DNA of 64,000 nucleotides from Laetiporus sulphureus 93-53. Taxonomy: Eukaryota > Basidiomycota > Agaricomycetes > Polyporales > Laetiporaceae. Below the pieces are notes generated by a model. That model saw only the letters and a program-made list of their open reading frames with translations. It searched no databases and was not told the DNA's origin. Positions 23,006 to 34,372 of the stretch are shown piece by piece (the stretch's first letter is position 1; each line of letters starts with the position of its first letter). Position numbers and translations under genes: made by a program. Where the stretch lies: NCBI RefSeq assembly GCF_001632365.1, contig NW_024468520.1, positions 284,271 through 348,270 on the forward strand, read 5' to 3'.

Positions 23006-26000
23006 TCAGTGATCCCCTCGCTTTCTGTGGAGGATCTCCTTCAGGAAACCCTGTCCACCAGCGCCCAATGGACTAGCAGCAAAGACGTCCCCTTCGGCTT
23101 CCCTGACAGCCCGCATCGCTGCCCGAGCTCGGGACACGACAGGGTGCGCGGCGACAAGACGTATCTCGATGCGCGCATCGGGATCCGTGCGGAGCATACT
23201 CCGTATCAGCCCTCGCATCTCCAAGCTGAGGGACACGAGGCCCGAGTCGACTTGAGAGAAATCCTCCTGGCGTAGTCTGTGCCAGGCCTCGCCCCTACAA
23301 ACATCGTCAGCGGACGCTCCAGTTGACCACATGGATTATACGCACTCTCCGGGAACAACAATGTTGGTGGCTGCCTCGAGGATGGTGATACCCAAGCTAA
23401 AAACATCAGCTGCCTTTCCGTAGTGGCCTTGCAGGACCTCCGGTGCAAGATACATCTTATCACCTTCCCGTTCGAAAGCAGTCGTACCGACGGCATTGGA
23501 TGGAGGCAACGGGCGTGGCCACATTGACGCCATGCCAAAATCACCGATCTTCAGCCGCCCAGAGCTTGTAATGAAGATGTTCTCGGGCTTCAAATCAAGG
23601 TGAATGACTCCGCCGTCGTGTATGAAGCGTAGACCCTGTTGTCCACGATGCAAAGAGATTCACGTCAATGGTTTGCGCACGGCAACTGCAAAGTGAATAT
23701 ACGTACGTCAGATAGTTCGGTTAGGATGCGCCACACTCTACTCTCATCCAACTTCGGGTACGCGCGTCCATACGCCAACAGAAAATGTGCAAAATTCCCG
23801 AGGGAGCAGAGCTCTGTGCGGATGTAGAGCGCCTCGTCCTCTTCCCAGCTGTCAATATACGCGAGGACGTTCGGGTGCCCGCCGCGTGCTGATAAGTGCG
23901 AAAGGATGTCAACTTCTTCACGGAGACGGAGTCTGCAACACAATAGAGCGGGAAAAGTTAGTATTTGCAATCATAGATGATGACAGACAAGGAAAGACGG
24001 TGAATATGATGGACGCCTGCCGACTTGCTTCTCATGTCGATCCGCAGGACATACCGCCGGCAAACGAGGATGCAATTAAGCAATCATTCAACGAAGCCGC
24101 GGCAATCAGTCCGCGCACTCAACTCCGCGGATCAACGCCATCATACGACAACCGAGCAAGAATAAGAATTGAAATTGGCAAGCCAGACTCACCGATGCTT
24201 AGCGCCCTCGAACCGCTTGGATATCTTCACTGCGAACAGCTGACCCTCTTGACCGAGGGAAGCGGCAACTTCATCGTTGTATGTCACTTTCATCACTCGC
24301 CCGAATTCTCCGGTACCCAACTCGTCCACCTCCTCGAAGTCGCGTTTGAAACGACCTGGCTGTTCTTCGTCGTTCGGTGGCAGGAGTCGGGCGCGCGAAT
24401 TGACGACAGGAGAGGAATGCGACATGGGCAGACGCGCCGGGTGTGCATGAGTGTGCGGGCGGGAGAACAAAGGTGCGCGCACTGGAGTGGGTTGAGGGAA
24501 CATCGATGCTCCAGCGCGTTGGTGTCGGACGGACGCTGCAACGCTAGGCGAATCGTATCCAGCCGATTCCGCCGAGGCGGTAGGCGTTGCAATCTCTTGC
24601 GATGAAACTTGTGTTTGTCTCTTGACGGGGGATAGCGTCAGGCGAGGCGGTAGAAGCTTCCAATCTAGTGAGCCACGACAAACGTGAAAACTAATTCTTT
24701 ATTGAGTGACAGTACGTACGTACCCTTTACAGTTGATCTGGTCGGGGTTGCCATTGGCGTTTCACCGCCGCTGGAGAAATTGCTACTGCTCCTGTGCATT
24801 AGCAGATGCATGTGCATCCTGCCGCCCTTTGAGTCGTTTACAGACCGGCTTGAAGATGACTGAGGTCGTGAACCACGGCCAAGGCTCAAGCCCTCGTACC
24901 TGCCCCGTCGAAGAGCTATGGGACTCACGTCCTCGTCGTCATCGTCAGCATCAAAATCTACGGACAACTTCGGAATCTTGAAGGCGGCACGATTCTCCTT
25001 TTCGAGAATCGGGAAGGCCGCAGGCATGCTCTTGCGAGGCTTCGACTTTGCCCTTCCACCTTTCGGCACATTGTTGTCGAAGTCGAGATGTCCAACCTTG
25101 GACGCCATGACGCTCTGCCACGGCCTCACCATCATGTTCGCCGTCTTCACTTTCTTGACAGGCGTCCCAGGTACCTTCTTGGGTCCTTTGTGCCCTTCAG
25201 CTACATTGCTGGAACCCGTCATCAGAGTACGGAGAATGACCGCGTTCACATCCTCTGCGGACTCATCGTCCGAACGCGCAAGGGTAGTATCTGCAGCGGG
25301 CCATCCTGAAGTGGCACTGGGTACGAAACTGGGCGTGGGGAGGGCTTCCTCCGAGTTGACAGTGCTCACGGACGTAGACGCACGTGGCATAGGCAGCAGG
25401 TCGGGACGGCTACATGAGCGGGCAGGTTGTCCATCATCATCGCTCGAATTGAAAGCGACACCTGAGTCCCGTGGTCGGAACTTCTTGAGAAGCGGAGACG
25501 GCGCACTGAGCTTTTGTTTCTTCTTCGGACTTGGAATACCCTCACGCATGCTAGAGCTCGACGAGGTAGTGTCAGAGCTGTTAAAGAAGCGTTCTTCCTC
25601 AGAATCGTCCTCGCGCTTGCGTCGATTCGGCGAAGAACTCAGCGATGAAGATGCATCAGAGTCATCTCTCCACTTAGTGCTGTTCGAGGCTCGACCAGCA
25701 TAGCTGTGACGGTTACGAGCATGCAACCGTTTGCTCGCAGCTTTCTTACGGCCGGATGATGTGTTTGTGCCTGTGTCAGATGCGGGTTTCGATTTCCTCG
25801 GGTCCGGAATGGTTGGGCCGAAGAAAAGAGTAGCCGCACTAGCCATTCTTTCGAAGGTACGTGGCCTGGGAGGCTGCGTCTGTGTATCCAGCTTGGGAAG
25901 AATACTCGGCGTCGGTCGAGCACGAGAGGAACGAGAGACCAAAATGTCGAGGGAGCTTGCAGAATGACGGGAATGGAGTTGAGTGGGAGAAGGCGAGACA

Positions 26001-27134
26001 GCATTGAGGCTGTGGCCGTGATGGGCGTGTTGTAGCACAGGTTTAACCTAAGACTAGTCAACCTCGATTACGGCCCCGATGCGAGAGAAGACAAACCTGA
26101 GTCACACATGCGGCGGATGAAAACTGCGCTGACTCCAACAACTCTGAGGACACATGTCGGGCGCGTGCCCGTCGCTTCGTGATGTGATTCCCAGGAGACA
26201 CAGCCTCAGCGACGTCTTCGTTCTTGCGAATCGATAGATCATAAGCCGGTGAGCGGACTAATTCCAGTCTCTTGCCCTTCACCTTCACCTTAGCACCAAG
26301 CCGCGACGTATCACTGTCACTGAGAAGCGGCCTTCGTGTGCTTGCTTCTGGCTCTCCAAACTCTAATTCAGTGTCATAGTCGCTATCGACATCCGATCCT
26401 CGCTGGGAGTCAGAGATCTGCAGCATGGTCATTGTTTTCTCTTGTTTTCGCAAGCGCATATCCGTCTGAGCCTTATTGGGATGGCATCGAGGGGTGAACC
26501 GGGGAGCTGGGAGAGGAGCCAGGCGGTCAAAGGGCACAGACGCAGAATCGCCTTCACGTTTTGTGCTAGACGTAATCAAGAGAGGGGTCATAGTACGCTC
26601 GCGTTGCGGCGTGGCGCACATGCTCGAAGCCGGCTTTCGGTCAGTATTCGTGCCGATAAGAGCGGAGAGCAAGGTGTTGACCTGCTTCGGAGACAGAATG
26701 GGACGGTCCGGCGTCTCTAGAGAAGGCGTGGACCCCCTAGCCGGAGTCCGGAAGCTCGGACCAACGACGAAGGGGGAGGTGGATGGCGGCGGGACGAATG
26801 AAGGTGAATGATATACCGATTGCTGGTGACGATGGTCGTCCTCGGCGGGTGCATCAAAGTGGACGCGCGGTGACCGAGCTAGATAGGGCCGGTGAGTGTA
26901 GGATGGAGGGCGCAGGGGGGATTGGAAGACGTCGTCCATGTCCATCGGTTCTGCGGTCGGAGGTGCATGGCGCCGGAGCGGCGAAGGCGTAAGCAAAGGC
27001 GTAGAATGAGCAAATGGATGTCCTGCAAGACGTGGTGGCGATTCAAAGGCGGAGTGTCGAGAGTTTGGCACGCTTTCGTCGCGTCTTGAAGGTCTAAACG
27101 ACACGTAGTCTCCGGTAGGGGTTGGAGCAAGCAT
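23006..27134 (-). CDS. wee1: Wee1-type cell-cycle protein kinase
   Basis: Six exons (27134-26097, 26047-24724, 24664-24193, 23932-23707, 23635-23346, 23294-23006) sum to 3639 nt and give 1212 residues. Start is the ATG at 27134; an upstream in-frame TTG was ignored. The first two thirds are Ser/Pro-rich and disordered, with several SP/TP sites and the basic stretch SPKKKQKL. The C-terminal kinase has the glycine loop ELGTGEFGRV, lysine in LFAVKISK, helix-C LREEVDIL, HLDLKPENIFI in place of HRD, KIGDFGMA and GDKMYLAPEVL; the last three are Wee1-family hallmarks. Wee1 phosphorylates the inhibitory tyrosine of Cdk1 and delays mitosis. The family call is strong; substrate and nuclear location are from the family. 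Confidence 0.93.
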
Positions 27135-28450
27135 AGCAGACAAGGTAAGCAAGGTAACGCAGTAATGTGAATCCCGTTGTATTCTTCAGTCTTGCTGCAG
27201 CAGAGACGGGCAAGAAGAGTCCTGAGGTTATCGTAGTCAAGAGCAAGGTAGAGACAGATGGGTGTCGTTGCGGCAGAAAACGTGGTGATGGTATAATTGA
27301 AAGGAGGGTGAAGGGGACAGCTCAGACTCGCGCGTGTGAGTTATGATCAACAAGATCATGTGATCGTGGCGGTACGCATTAAACAAACGTTGGCGCCCAC
27401 ATTCATACTCCGATTGCAACTCCCTTTGAGATAAGCGCTCGCTTTTATTCGCCGGAAATGCTCTGCAATAACCTCGCTCTTCTTCACAGTGAAAGAGGAT
27501 GTGCTTACGCTCAATGATCTGTCTCTGCGAGCGTATCTGGCCATGAAACATGTTAATTGTGATGGTGCAGTCTGTATTTCTGTTGACTGCTGCGGTGGTG
27601 TGCTCCGGATCTCGCTCGATTCATTCTGCTGGATCTCGATTGCTTTGCTGGCAGGATGCTATGTTGACGACGACGCCTACCTTGGCTGTTTCGGATTCCC
27701 ATCGGATCATTAATTACTGTGCCAAAATGTCTCATCGTTGTTGAGTGGGTCGAGAGCCGCACTATATAGCTTTGCGCCACAGGCCATCCGACTACCATGC
27801 GAATATTGTCGCGATAACTGCCTTCAAATGTCCACCGGCACCTCCTGCATACAGGTATATTCCTCGTTGTCTCCTTGTTAGATAGTTGCCGCTTCCTTGT
27901 GTCTCCTACGCAAATTTGGTAGTTGAATCATCGGGATCAGACGTGGCAACTTACTGTTGCAGGATTTGGTCTCATGTAAGTTGGCATGCATCGCGGTCCA
28001 TCATGTCAATGATGGGTTGGGTTTGGTGAGGGTTATCGGCGTATTCTGTCCTGGTTGCAGCAACACACCGATGTTTAGGGCAGATCAAGCGGAGGACGGA
28101 CGTTGGCATCAGCGAAGAAAGCTAAGGTTGCAAACGGTCCCACGTCTATGCGAACATACAACCGAGCATTCCAGCCTGAAGAGATCAAGTCGACGAACGA
28201 CGACGGAGTCGTCCATTGCCATTTTATTAGCACAGTCAATGATGTTCCTCGGGCGAACCTAGGCGTACATGGTGCGTTTGTTCGAACTATTCTGATAAAC
28301 GTTCCAAGCCGTCCTCATAGCTACCATTTGGAATCATACACTCGCAGGAGCTAATACGATGAAATTAGTGAGCGTGTATGAGAACGAGGGCAAGCGTCTA
28401 TTCTCCGGCCACCGATCTGCAGCGCTCGCACTGGTATTCATCATGCCATG
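27135..28450. other. Intergenic; Wee1 promoter side, no confident gene
   Basis: This includes the Wee1 upstream region. A short frame at about 28106-28354 (KKAKVANG..., followed by PEEIKSTNDDGVVHCHF) is protein-like but has no ATG and no recognised family, so it is not called as a gene. Confidence 0.4.
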
Positions 28451-28508
28451 GTATGGTGGTTGTTCAGTGCGAATCGACCGTGGAAAGTCAAGGTGGCCGA
28501 CTATCAGT

Positions 28509-28581
28509 GGAGGTTGACATTGACAGCCGTGACAAGGGTGACGAGATCGTCACTGTCAGCCTCCACGAAACAAGATATAAA
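28509..28581 (+). promoter_or_regulatory. Promoter of two-TM family copy 2: inverted repeat plus TATA box
   Basis: GGAGGTTGAC (28509-28518) and GTCAGCCTCC (28555-28564) form facing arms, followed by TATAAA at 28576-28581, 54 nt before the ATG. The same arrangement occurs before copy 3. The block is more conserved than its flanks, so it is probably the regulatory element of the family. Confidence 0.6.
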
Positions 28582-28634
28582 CCCCTCCGCTCCTGCTCTC
28601 TACCTCAGAAACATCTTGCCTACCATCGCCCATC

Positions 28635-29678
28635 ATGCTCATCCTGCCTGCCCTTCCTCTGCTCACTTACTTCTTGGTCGCTCTGGTTGGCATCTACCAG
28701 AGCTACCAAGCGGTGTACACCCAGTTCAGGTTCCCGTGTCTGGGTGGGCCGTCGATGTATGTTCGACTCGACGGGTGAGTTGTTTGCTTCCTGTCTGCAA
28801 CGGTACGCTGACGGGAATGCAGCGGACACGCCATGAAATCCGCACTGTGGTCTACTCGACGGCTGGCCGGCCGAGTGGACTATGTGCACATCGACGATGG
28901 ACCCTCCGTCATCGCCGACGACTATTCCTGGTATACGATCGTTACTGAGGCCGAGGTGCTTGACGAGCGCCTCGACTATGTTTACCGTTCTCGACAACCC
29001 ATGGACGGCGACACTCATCCCTCGACGGCACTCGCGACGCCCACGGTCGAATTCCTTACGCTTCCCTTAGCGGCTGCTGAAGAAGACGAGGGCGATACGG
29101 ACCACAGTGCATGGCTACAGCCCAGTTGGTCCCAGTACATGGAGCACCTTCAGCAACTACAGGAGCTCTACGCCGCCTCGACAGCTTTCCCAGCCGCCAC
29201 TGTCGATTCGGCATCGATGGTCAACATATCGACGTCGACTTCGACTTCCATTGCGTCTACCCCATCTGCTACGGCCCCACCTTTGGCAACCTCGGAAGGC
29301 AAGGTCGAACGGGAGGAGAAGATGCGAACGGGCTGGACGACACAAGACAAGTTCTTCTGGCTCGGAGGGGGTCTGGCGGTGCTTGTCATCGTCAGCGTAG
29401 AGCTCGCGTGTTCGGAAGACAATGTATGCGATTTTCCCTGCTCTGCGATATCGCCGCTTACAATCCTCTCGTGTCAGCCGGAAGCGAACTCCAAAGAAAA
29501 GGAGAAGAAGAAGTGCGAGGAAGATGTCGCGGAGTCATCGTCGGACACGTCCATGGACGGAGCGTTCTCACCGTCAGTAACTTCCACACCCAATAGTGGT
29601 CGTTCTCAGGCCGCCCGACGCCGTTCAGCGACTCCCGCCTCGGAGACATCGATACTCGTCGCGGACCCTTTTGGTTAA
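28635..29678 (+). CDS. Two-TM hypothetical protein, family copy 2
   Basis: Three exons (28635-28774, 28823-29423, 29478-29678) give 313 residues, with GTGAGT and GTATGC donors. I do not recognise the family. The N-terminus MLILPALPLLTYFLVALVG is a hydrophobic signal anchor. A middle acidic and Ser/Thr-rich region includes the heptad-like MEHLQQLQELY and a run of alternating Ser-Thr. A second hydrophobic span, FFWLGGGLAVLVIVSVELA, sits near residue 240. The tail is Lys/Glu-rich, then RRRSATPASE. This suggests a small membrane protein with a charged cytosolic tail. The copy at 43916-44963 is nearly identical in layout and most residues; the copy at 10547-11554 is broken. The stop is conserved between copies 2 and 3. 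Confidence 0.65.
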
Positions 29679-29753
29679 CTGAATTGATTTCTATTCGAAG
29701 GTGAGCGCGATCTCCTGATGACTATTGCAATCTTCACTCACTGGCCATCTCAC

Positions 29754-30327
29754 AGAAGACAAAGCTGACGATAATCAAAGACAACCCACGATCATCGAGG
29801 AACAGATGTACGCACGCTGATCTCCAATTACAAGTAAGTCGTTGGCACTGTTCATGCATTCACTCGTGCTCACATCTAGCCGATAGGTCACGATGGACAG
29901 AAATGGTGGTGTGATGTTGGGGAGTGGGGATTCCCATCAGACTTGTGTGTAGGAGAGGAGCATGGAAGCACGGAGTTGAAGGACGCACGCAAGATTGCTG
30001 AAGTCGTGGGACGTACCGGACATGTCCGGTCGTATTTGCACTGCATATTATCGAATCGGCAGGAATGGAGCATAAAGTACAAGTAAGTCGTTGGCACTGT
30101 TCATACATTTACCCGTACTCACACCTAGCTGATAGGTAACGACGAACAGGAATGGTGGTGTGATGTTGGGGAGTGGGGACTTCCGTCAGACTTGTGTGTA
30201 GGAGAGAAGCATGGAATTGAAAAGACGCACGTAACATTGTTGAGGTCGAGGGACGTACTGCACATGTCCGGTTGTATTTGTATCGCGTATTCTCGAATTG
30301 GCAGGAATAGAGCATAATGGGCATCAT
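29754..30327 (+). repeat. Two tandem 3' modules downstream of family copy 2
   Basis: The modules begin at about 29880 and 30130. Each has an intron-like GTAAGTCGTTGGCACTG...GATAG segment followed by a GTCACGATGGACAG / GTAACGACGAACAG junction and about 170 nt that read open in one frame (WCDVGEWG, then LCVGEEHG, then GHVRSYL). Unit 2 has a small deletion that breaks the frame. A preceding exon-like block near 29757-29833 ends, in the frame with QPTIIEEQ, in a stop that is conserved in position across copies. These could be spliced 3' UTR, a separate small gene, or alternative terminal exons; I cannot decide. Confidence 0.55.
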
Positions 30328-31500
30328 AAAAGATTTGTGTCACGGCTGCAACGAGCTAGCTTCGGATTGGGTTCTCTACGCCAACCGTTTCGAATAAACT
30401 CGGCGGTGCGCTTGTATTGCATGTCATGCCAGTTGAATATAGCAGTTGACCGTTCATCCATCTGTCGCAGCACCTATAACATAGTGCATCAGAATAGCAG
30501 GACAGGGATGGAATGTTCATCGCAAGAATTACGTTTGTGGATGCTTGGCACGCAGATGAGTGCAAGCCTCCGTGCAAGCCTCCCCGGTTCCCGTGTGCCT
30601 GAGCATGCACTGGCAGTCGCTATGACACAAGAAGACTGTAGAAAATCGCCGCTGGCCGCTGTCCCGAGGGCGGCGATGAGTAGCCGAGTCGCGCCGCGCG
30701 GCGTGGTTACTATGAGGCAAAACGCTGGAGACCCCGTCCCCGCTATATAGTACCCGTATACATATATACAAATACACCGGTGGCGGCGCTGCCCATTGCC
30801 CCTCCGGCCCCAGATTGCGACAAAGACTGCGATCTCTGCTGCGCTCTTCAGTTGCGAGGTTGCAGCTACTGATGATATCCGAGGACAAATGTGCCTCTGG
30901 AGGATCGGAAGTGAGCCTCGGGTTCTCCGACTGTCCAGCCTTTTGAACGAGCGGTGTGATTCCGGGAAGAGTGGAAGAATGAGATGCTGCAGCTGCCGTC
31001 TAACAGTGAATAGACTGTGCGAGTGTTGCGACAGCAGTATGTGCTGATCGTAGTCCAAGCAACTGCTACACGTGGCACATGCTAGTTTGAGCTTGACTGG
31101 TCGAAGTCCTCTCGACGCGTCTGTGGCTGTAAGATCCTTGAGATGAACTTCACGAATGGCAAGCTCAAAGCTGCTCAGCGTGCAAACGGGCTAGTAGTCG
31201 CCGTCGTTTCGTAAGCTATTCCAGGCACCGTGGTGTTTCTCAGCCGTGATGCATATTCAACTCATCCATCAACGCTCCGATGGCAACCACTGGCAGGTAC
31301 GCCCGGCTATCCTCCTTACGGTCGTCGCAAGGCTATCTTGACGAAATTTCGATCAATTGTTCCTTAACACGTTCCATCCTGGCGTACATGTGAAGGAACA
31401 ATCTCGTTTGAGATGATCTGCTTATCCGAAAAAAACGCTATACATCAAAGTTTCGACGGGTCATTGTATGTTCTAACTGCCAAGGTCACGTTTTCGGGAT
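30328..31500. other. Within left duplication arm, no confident gene
   Basis: The segment is homologous to part of 42.4-43.2 kb in the right arm (block GATCTCTGCTGCGC, and the CTATAACATAGTGCATCAGAA region). Neither arm has a conserved long frame here, so conservation reflects recent duplication rather than coding. Confidence 0.4.
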
Positions 31501-31561
31501 AAAAATGCAGTGGGCCCGAGATGCATAGCACAGTCACGCTTGAGTGCCTTATCTCGGCAGG

Positions 31562-31660
31562 ATCCATGCCTTTGGTACGAATCTGCTTTGTATCGCTGCT
31601 TCCGTCGCTGTGCGTCGCGCATATATACTTGTTGGCACCAAAGGTGATGCAACCATAATG
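31562..31660 (+). pseudogene. Small secreted-protein-like gene, left arm member 1, start codon lost
   Basis: The frame from 31562 reads (I)HAFGTNLLCIAASVAVRRAYILVG and matches the intact right-arm member that starts at 41955 with MHVSGSTLLCIAASVAVHCAHIPVG. The initiating ATG is ATC here. A GGATAAAAATGCAGTG promoter word upstream is shared with the right arm. Confidence 0.55.
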
Positions 31661-32163
31661 CCGATCATCCGATCATGTTAATAAGGGAAGACACAAGCAG
31701 TGCTATTCTATGACTAACATCAGCTTTGCCGTGAGGACGCCACAACTTCTCTTTTACAGCGACTGCTGCAGCCACTCCCAACTTCTGTGACCTGTCGGCC
31801 GCTAGCTGCCTCTGTGCACAGTGGTGCAGAGCCGACTCTATTATATCATTGCAGCAATGCTATGAGCCTGCCGATAGCAATGTTGTCATGATCATCTTCA
31901 AGATCCCTCTGGCCAGGGTGCAACTTCATGCGACGCGCCGCACGGACGGACCGATTAACGTGTCCTTTATAACATCGTTGATATATCCAACATCTCTCCG
32001 TCTCAAGGCCACGTTTACCGCGCTGAGCGTCATGTAGCAACAGAGTGGAGGTCTCGCTTGAGACGATGCGCATCTGCTGTAGGATGAGATTCTCCAGTAC
32101 AACGCCCGTCTCAGTAGCCACATTCTGGGAATTCTGATTCAAAATGAACTAGCTCGTCGGTGC

Positions 32164-32169
32164 TATAAA
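32164..32169 (+). promoter_or_regulatory. TATA box of small secreted-protein-like gene (left arm)
   Basis: TATAAA lies about 60 nt before the ATG at 32229 and is also present before the right-arm counterpart. Confidence 0.5.
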
Positions 32170-32228
32170 TGCACAATGACAGAGAGGCATGCCACAATAG
32201 CCATCGAATCTTTTGTCCCCTACTTCAA

Positions 32229-32453
32229 ATGCATATCATCCGCGGATCCCTATTCTGCCTCGCCGTCGTTCTCGCCGTACATTGCAGGCGCGTACCAACG
32301 CATACGGAAGATATTGAAGGTTTCAGTTATCTATTAGCGCCACTGGTAGCTGAGGGATCGGCTCATAGTCACCACCACTGCGGACGATCAATCAGGTGGA
32401 AGAATCGCGCCGCCCATCATCATACTGCCTTCAAATTCTACGACCGTTTCTGA
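32229..32453 (+). CDS. Small secreted-protein-like gene, left arm member 2
   Basis: The ATG at 32229 opens MHIIRGSLFCLAVVLAVHC, a short n-region plus hydrophobic core typical of a fungal signal peptide, followed by a His-rich 50-residue remainder. The right-arm partner at 40922 starts MYIIHGALFCLAAALAVHC. Homology is strong only over the signal-peptide exon. In the other members a donor-like AGAG-GTGAG follows this point, so an intron probably interrupts the frame and the residues after about position 28 are uncertain. No known family recognised. The end given is the stop of the unspliced frame. Confidence 0.4.
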   Translation: MHIIRGSLFCLAVVLAVHCRRVPTHTEDIEGFSYLLAPLVAEGSAHSHHHCGRSIRWKNRAAHHHTAFKFYDRF

Positions 32454-32869
32454 CTCCCCGCCTGAACCGTCCGTGTATAATTGCAAGCATGGCATCCGGT
32501 GCCACATGGGGTTTTGATAGTGGTTCGTTACTGTGACCTGTATACTCGAGTCTCGGATGAGTGCGTGATAAAGCACGACACTGCCGGAAAATGGCTGACT
32601 ACGTAGCATTCAGCGATTACTTGCAATGATACTCCACAGGTTGCAAGGAGACATACCAGCCCCTTTACGGCATCTTCTGTGGGCGAGAATGTGAAATCTG
32701 ATGTCTTCACGAAGAGACGTACCGTTCCATCCTCTTTTGCGCAAGGCACATGCAGACATTGCCAGCAAGTTCTGATATTGTCGCATTTCCTCGCATAATC
32801 TAACACTCTTGTTCACCATGTACACGCGGCATGAAAATAGAGGTTTTTTAATTCTAGGTATTTAGTGTG

Positions 32870-33310
32870 TGCGGGCATGCAACGGCACGTCTAAAAAGCC
32901 AGAGTTTAATAAAAGATGCAGGCAAGTGAGGATGGACCCCTGTGCCAAATGGACGCGGTCCCGGCCCATGCTCAATCCAGGAGGGGGATCGCCACCGCCA
33001 ACCCCCAGCCCGAGGTTCGCAATTCCCGAGACGGTTGCATCTTAGTGTTCGCACTTGTTCCTGAGACACTGTTTGCCGAAGAGGATGGATACCGGCTGAT
33101 CTGGGCGGTCATCATGTGAGTCATGCAGCTGCAAGGCTCAAGCACAATCAGCACTTCGGTATTAGGAGAGTGACAACCTCTTTCTCACCTGCATCAGCAG
33201 TCTACGCATCTCTGCATGCATGCCTCGTAGTCCCTCACCTTTATACAGCGCATTTTGCGCTCGGGCACTAGCGAGAATAGTACTAGCGCGGGCCCGCCGG
33301 CGAGCGGCGT
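32870..33310 (-). pseudogene. Truncated relic of the RING/TRAF gene C-terminus
   Basis: On the minus strand the fragment matches exons 5-6 of the gene at 38553-40328: LASARAQNALYKGEGLRGM against LASARAQDALYTGEELRGM, then a GTGAG...GCAG intron, then LHDMMTAQ against LHDVMTAQ, then FGTGVHPHLPASFIKL against FGTGAHPHLPASFTKL. The stop (TAG) has become TGG and the middle of the last exon is out of frame. Nothing upstream of the repeat-like segment is present, so it cannot encode the RING or TRAF domains. Confidence 0.8.
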
Positions 33311-33466
33311 TGGGGCGTTCTACAGCGGTTTCCATTTTCGGATCACAGTGTGCCACTGCCACCTCGATACAGGTCCGAACGCACTTAATTCCTGTTAATC
33401 CCTGAGCTGTTAAGGTTTTGACCTTCACGCTATACTCATCATTCCTGAACAGCAATATTCACCATC

Positions 33467-34272
33467 ATGTCTGGAAAAGGAGGTGCATACGCTACAAGAG
33501 CCTCTGATACGGACTTCCGCAAAAAATGGGACAAGGAGGAATACGCCGAGAAGGCGCGGCAGCGCGACCAAGAGGAGAAGGAGCGTATGCAGGAGAATGA
33601 GGAGCGTATCAAACAAGGTACGTTGCAATATTACACCGATGGAAGGTCTTAACTTCACTCTACCCGTCACCTCACAGGCAAGAAACCGCGCAGAGGACGC
33701 AAAGAGGACCTGCCCAAGCCCACAGAGCTTATGAAGCGTCGCGAGGCATCCCTTGAGCTCGAAAAGAACCTCAATAAGACCATAGTCGTGCAGAACGCTG
33801 GTACCCGCGGTCCTGGAGTACCAGGCTTCTATTGCGAAGTCTGCAATCGGACATACAAGGACAGCGCTGGGTACCTGGATCACATAAATGGACGTGCTCG
33901 TGCGTGAACCCCATGTTCATCATCCCGATCTGAAGTTTTGACGAGACTCTAATGTATATAGACTTGCGCGCCCTTGGTCAGACGACGCGTATTGAGCGTT
34001 CCACAGTAGAGCAGGTCCGCGCACGGATAGCCTACCTTCGCGAGAAGACTCGCGAAGCCTCTTCGGCGAAATCGTACGACTTTGAGAAGCGGCTTGCCGA
34101 AGTGCGTGAAAAGGAGACCTCATTGCGTGCTGAGAAGAAGGCTGCAAAGAAAGTGCAGCGAGAGCAGGCGCGTGTCGAGCTCGTCAAGGTCACTGTTGCC
34201 GGCGACGCGCAGCACGAGGACGTCATGATGGAGATGATGGGCTTCAGCGGGTTCGGCTCGTCAAAGAAATGA
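33467..34272 (+). CDS. SNU23: U4/U6.U5 tri-snRNP zinc-finger protein SNU23 (ZMAT2-like)
   Basis: Three exons (33467-33617, 33678-33899, 33962-34272) give 227 residues. The N-terminus is charged (DFRKKWDKEEYAEKA). A matrin-type C2H2 finger follows: FYCEVCNRTYKDSAGYLDHI with its second histidine in INGRAH, split by intron 2. Then comes the diagnostic LGQTTRIERSTVEQVRARI and a Lys/Arg-rich helical tail. This order is that of human ZMAT2 and yeast Snu23, which joins the spliceosome with the B complex. It is convergent with IleRS (about 100 bp between stops). The derived duplication arm ends about 150 bp before the ATG, so the promoter has been rebuilt. Confidence 0.93.
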
Positions 34273-34372
34273 ACGGCATGGTCCAGTCACGAAAGCAAGC
34301 TGTATTCTACACGCACACCAATGTACTACATCCCACTGTCTTCATGTATATCATATAGCTGATATCTAACCT

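Larger units (their letters stand above)
28450..33310 (+). repeat. Left arm of a ~5 kb inverted segmental duplication
   Basis: Gene by gene, this segment matches the reverse complement of about 39950-45100: the two-TM gene with promoter, 3' modules, a GATCTCTGCTGCGC... block near 30830 (right arm near 42840), two small secreted-protein genes, and the last exons of the RING gene. Because the RING gene is complete only beside the right arm and truncated here, the left arm is the derived copy (inference). The inner junction lies about 33.30 kb, roughly 150 bp upstream of SNU23. Confidence 0.85.

Noticed and set aside
28106..28354. Small nuclear-type protein (KKAKVANG...)
   Set aside because: The frame has no ATG and ends abruptly; cannot be tied to other exons.
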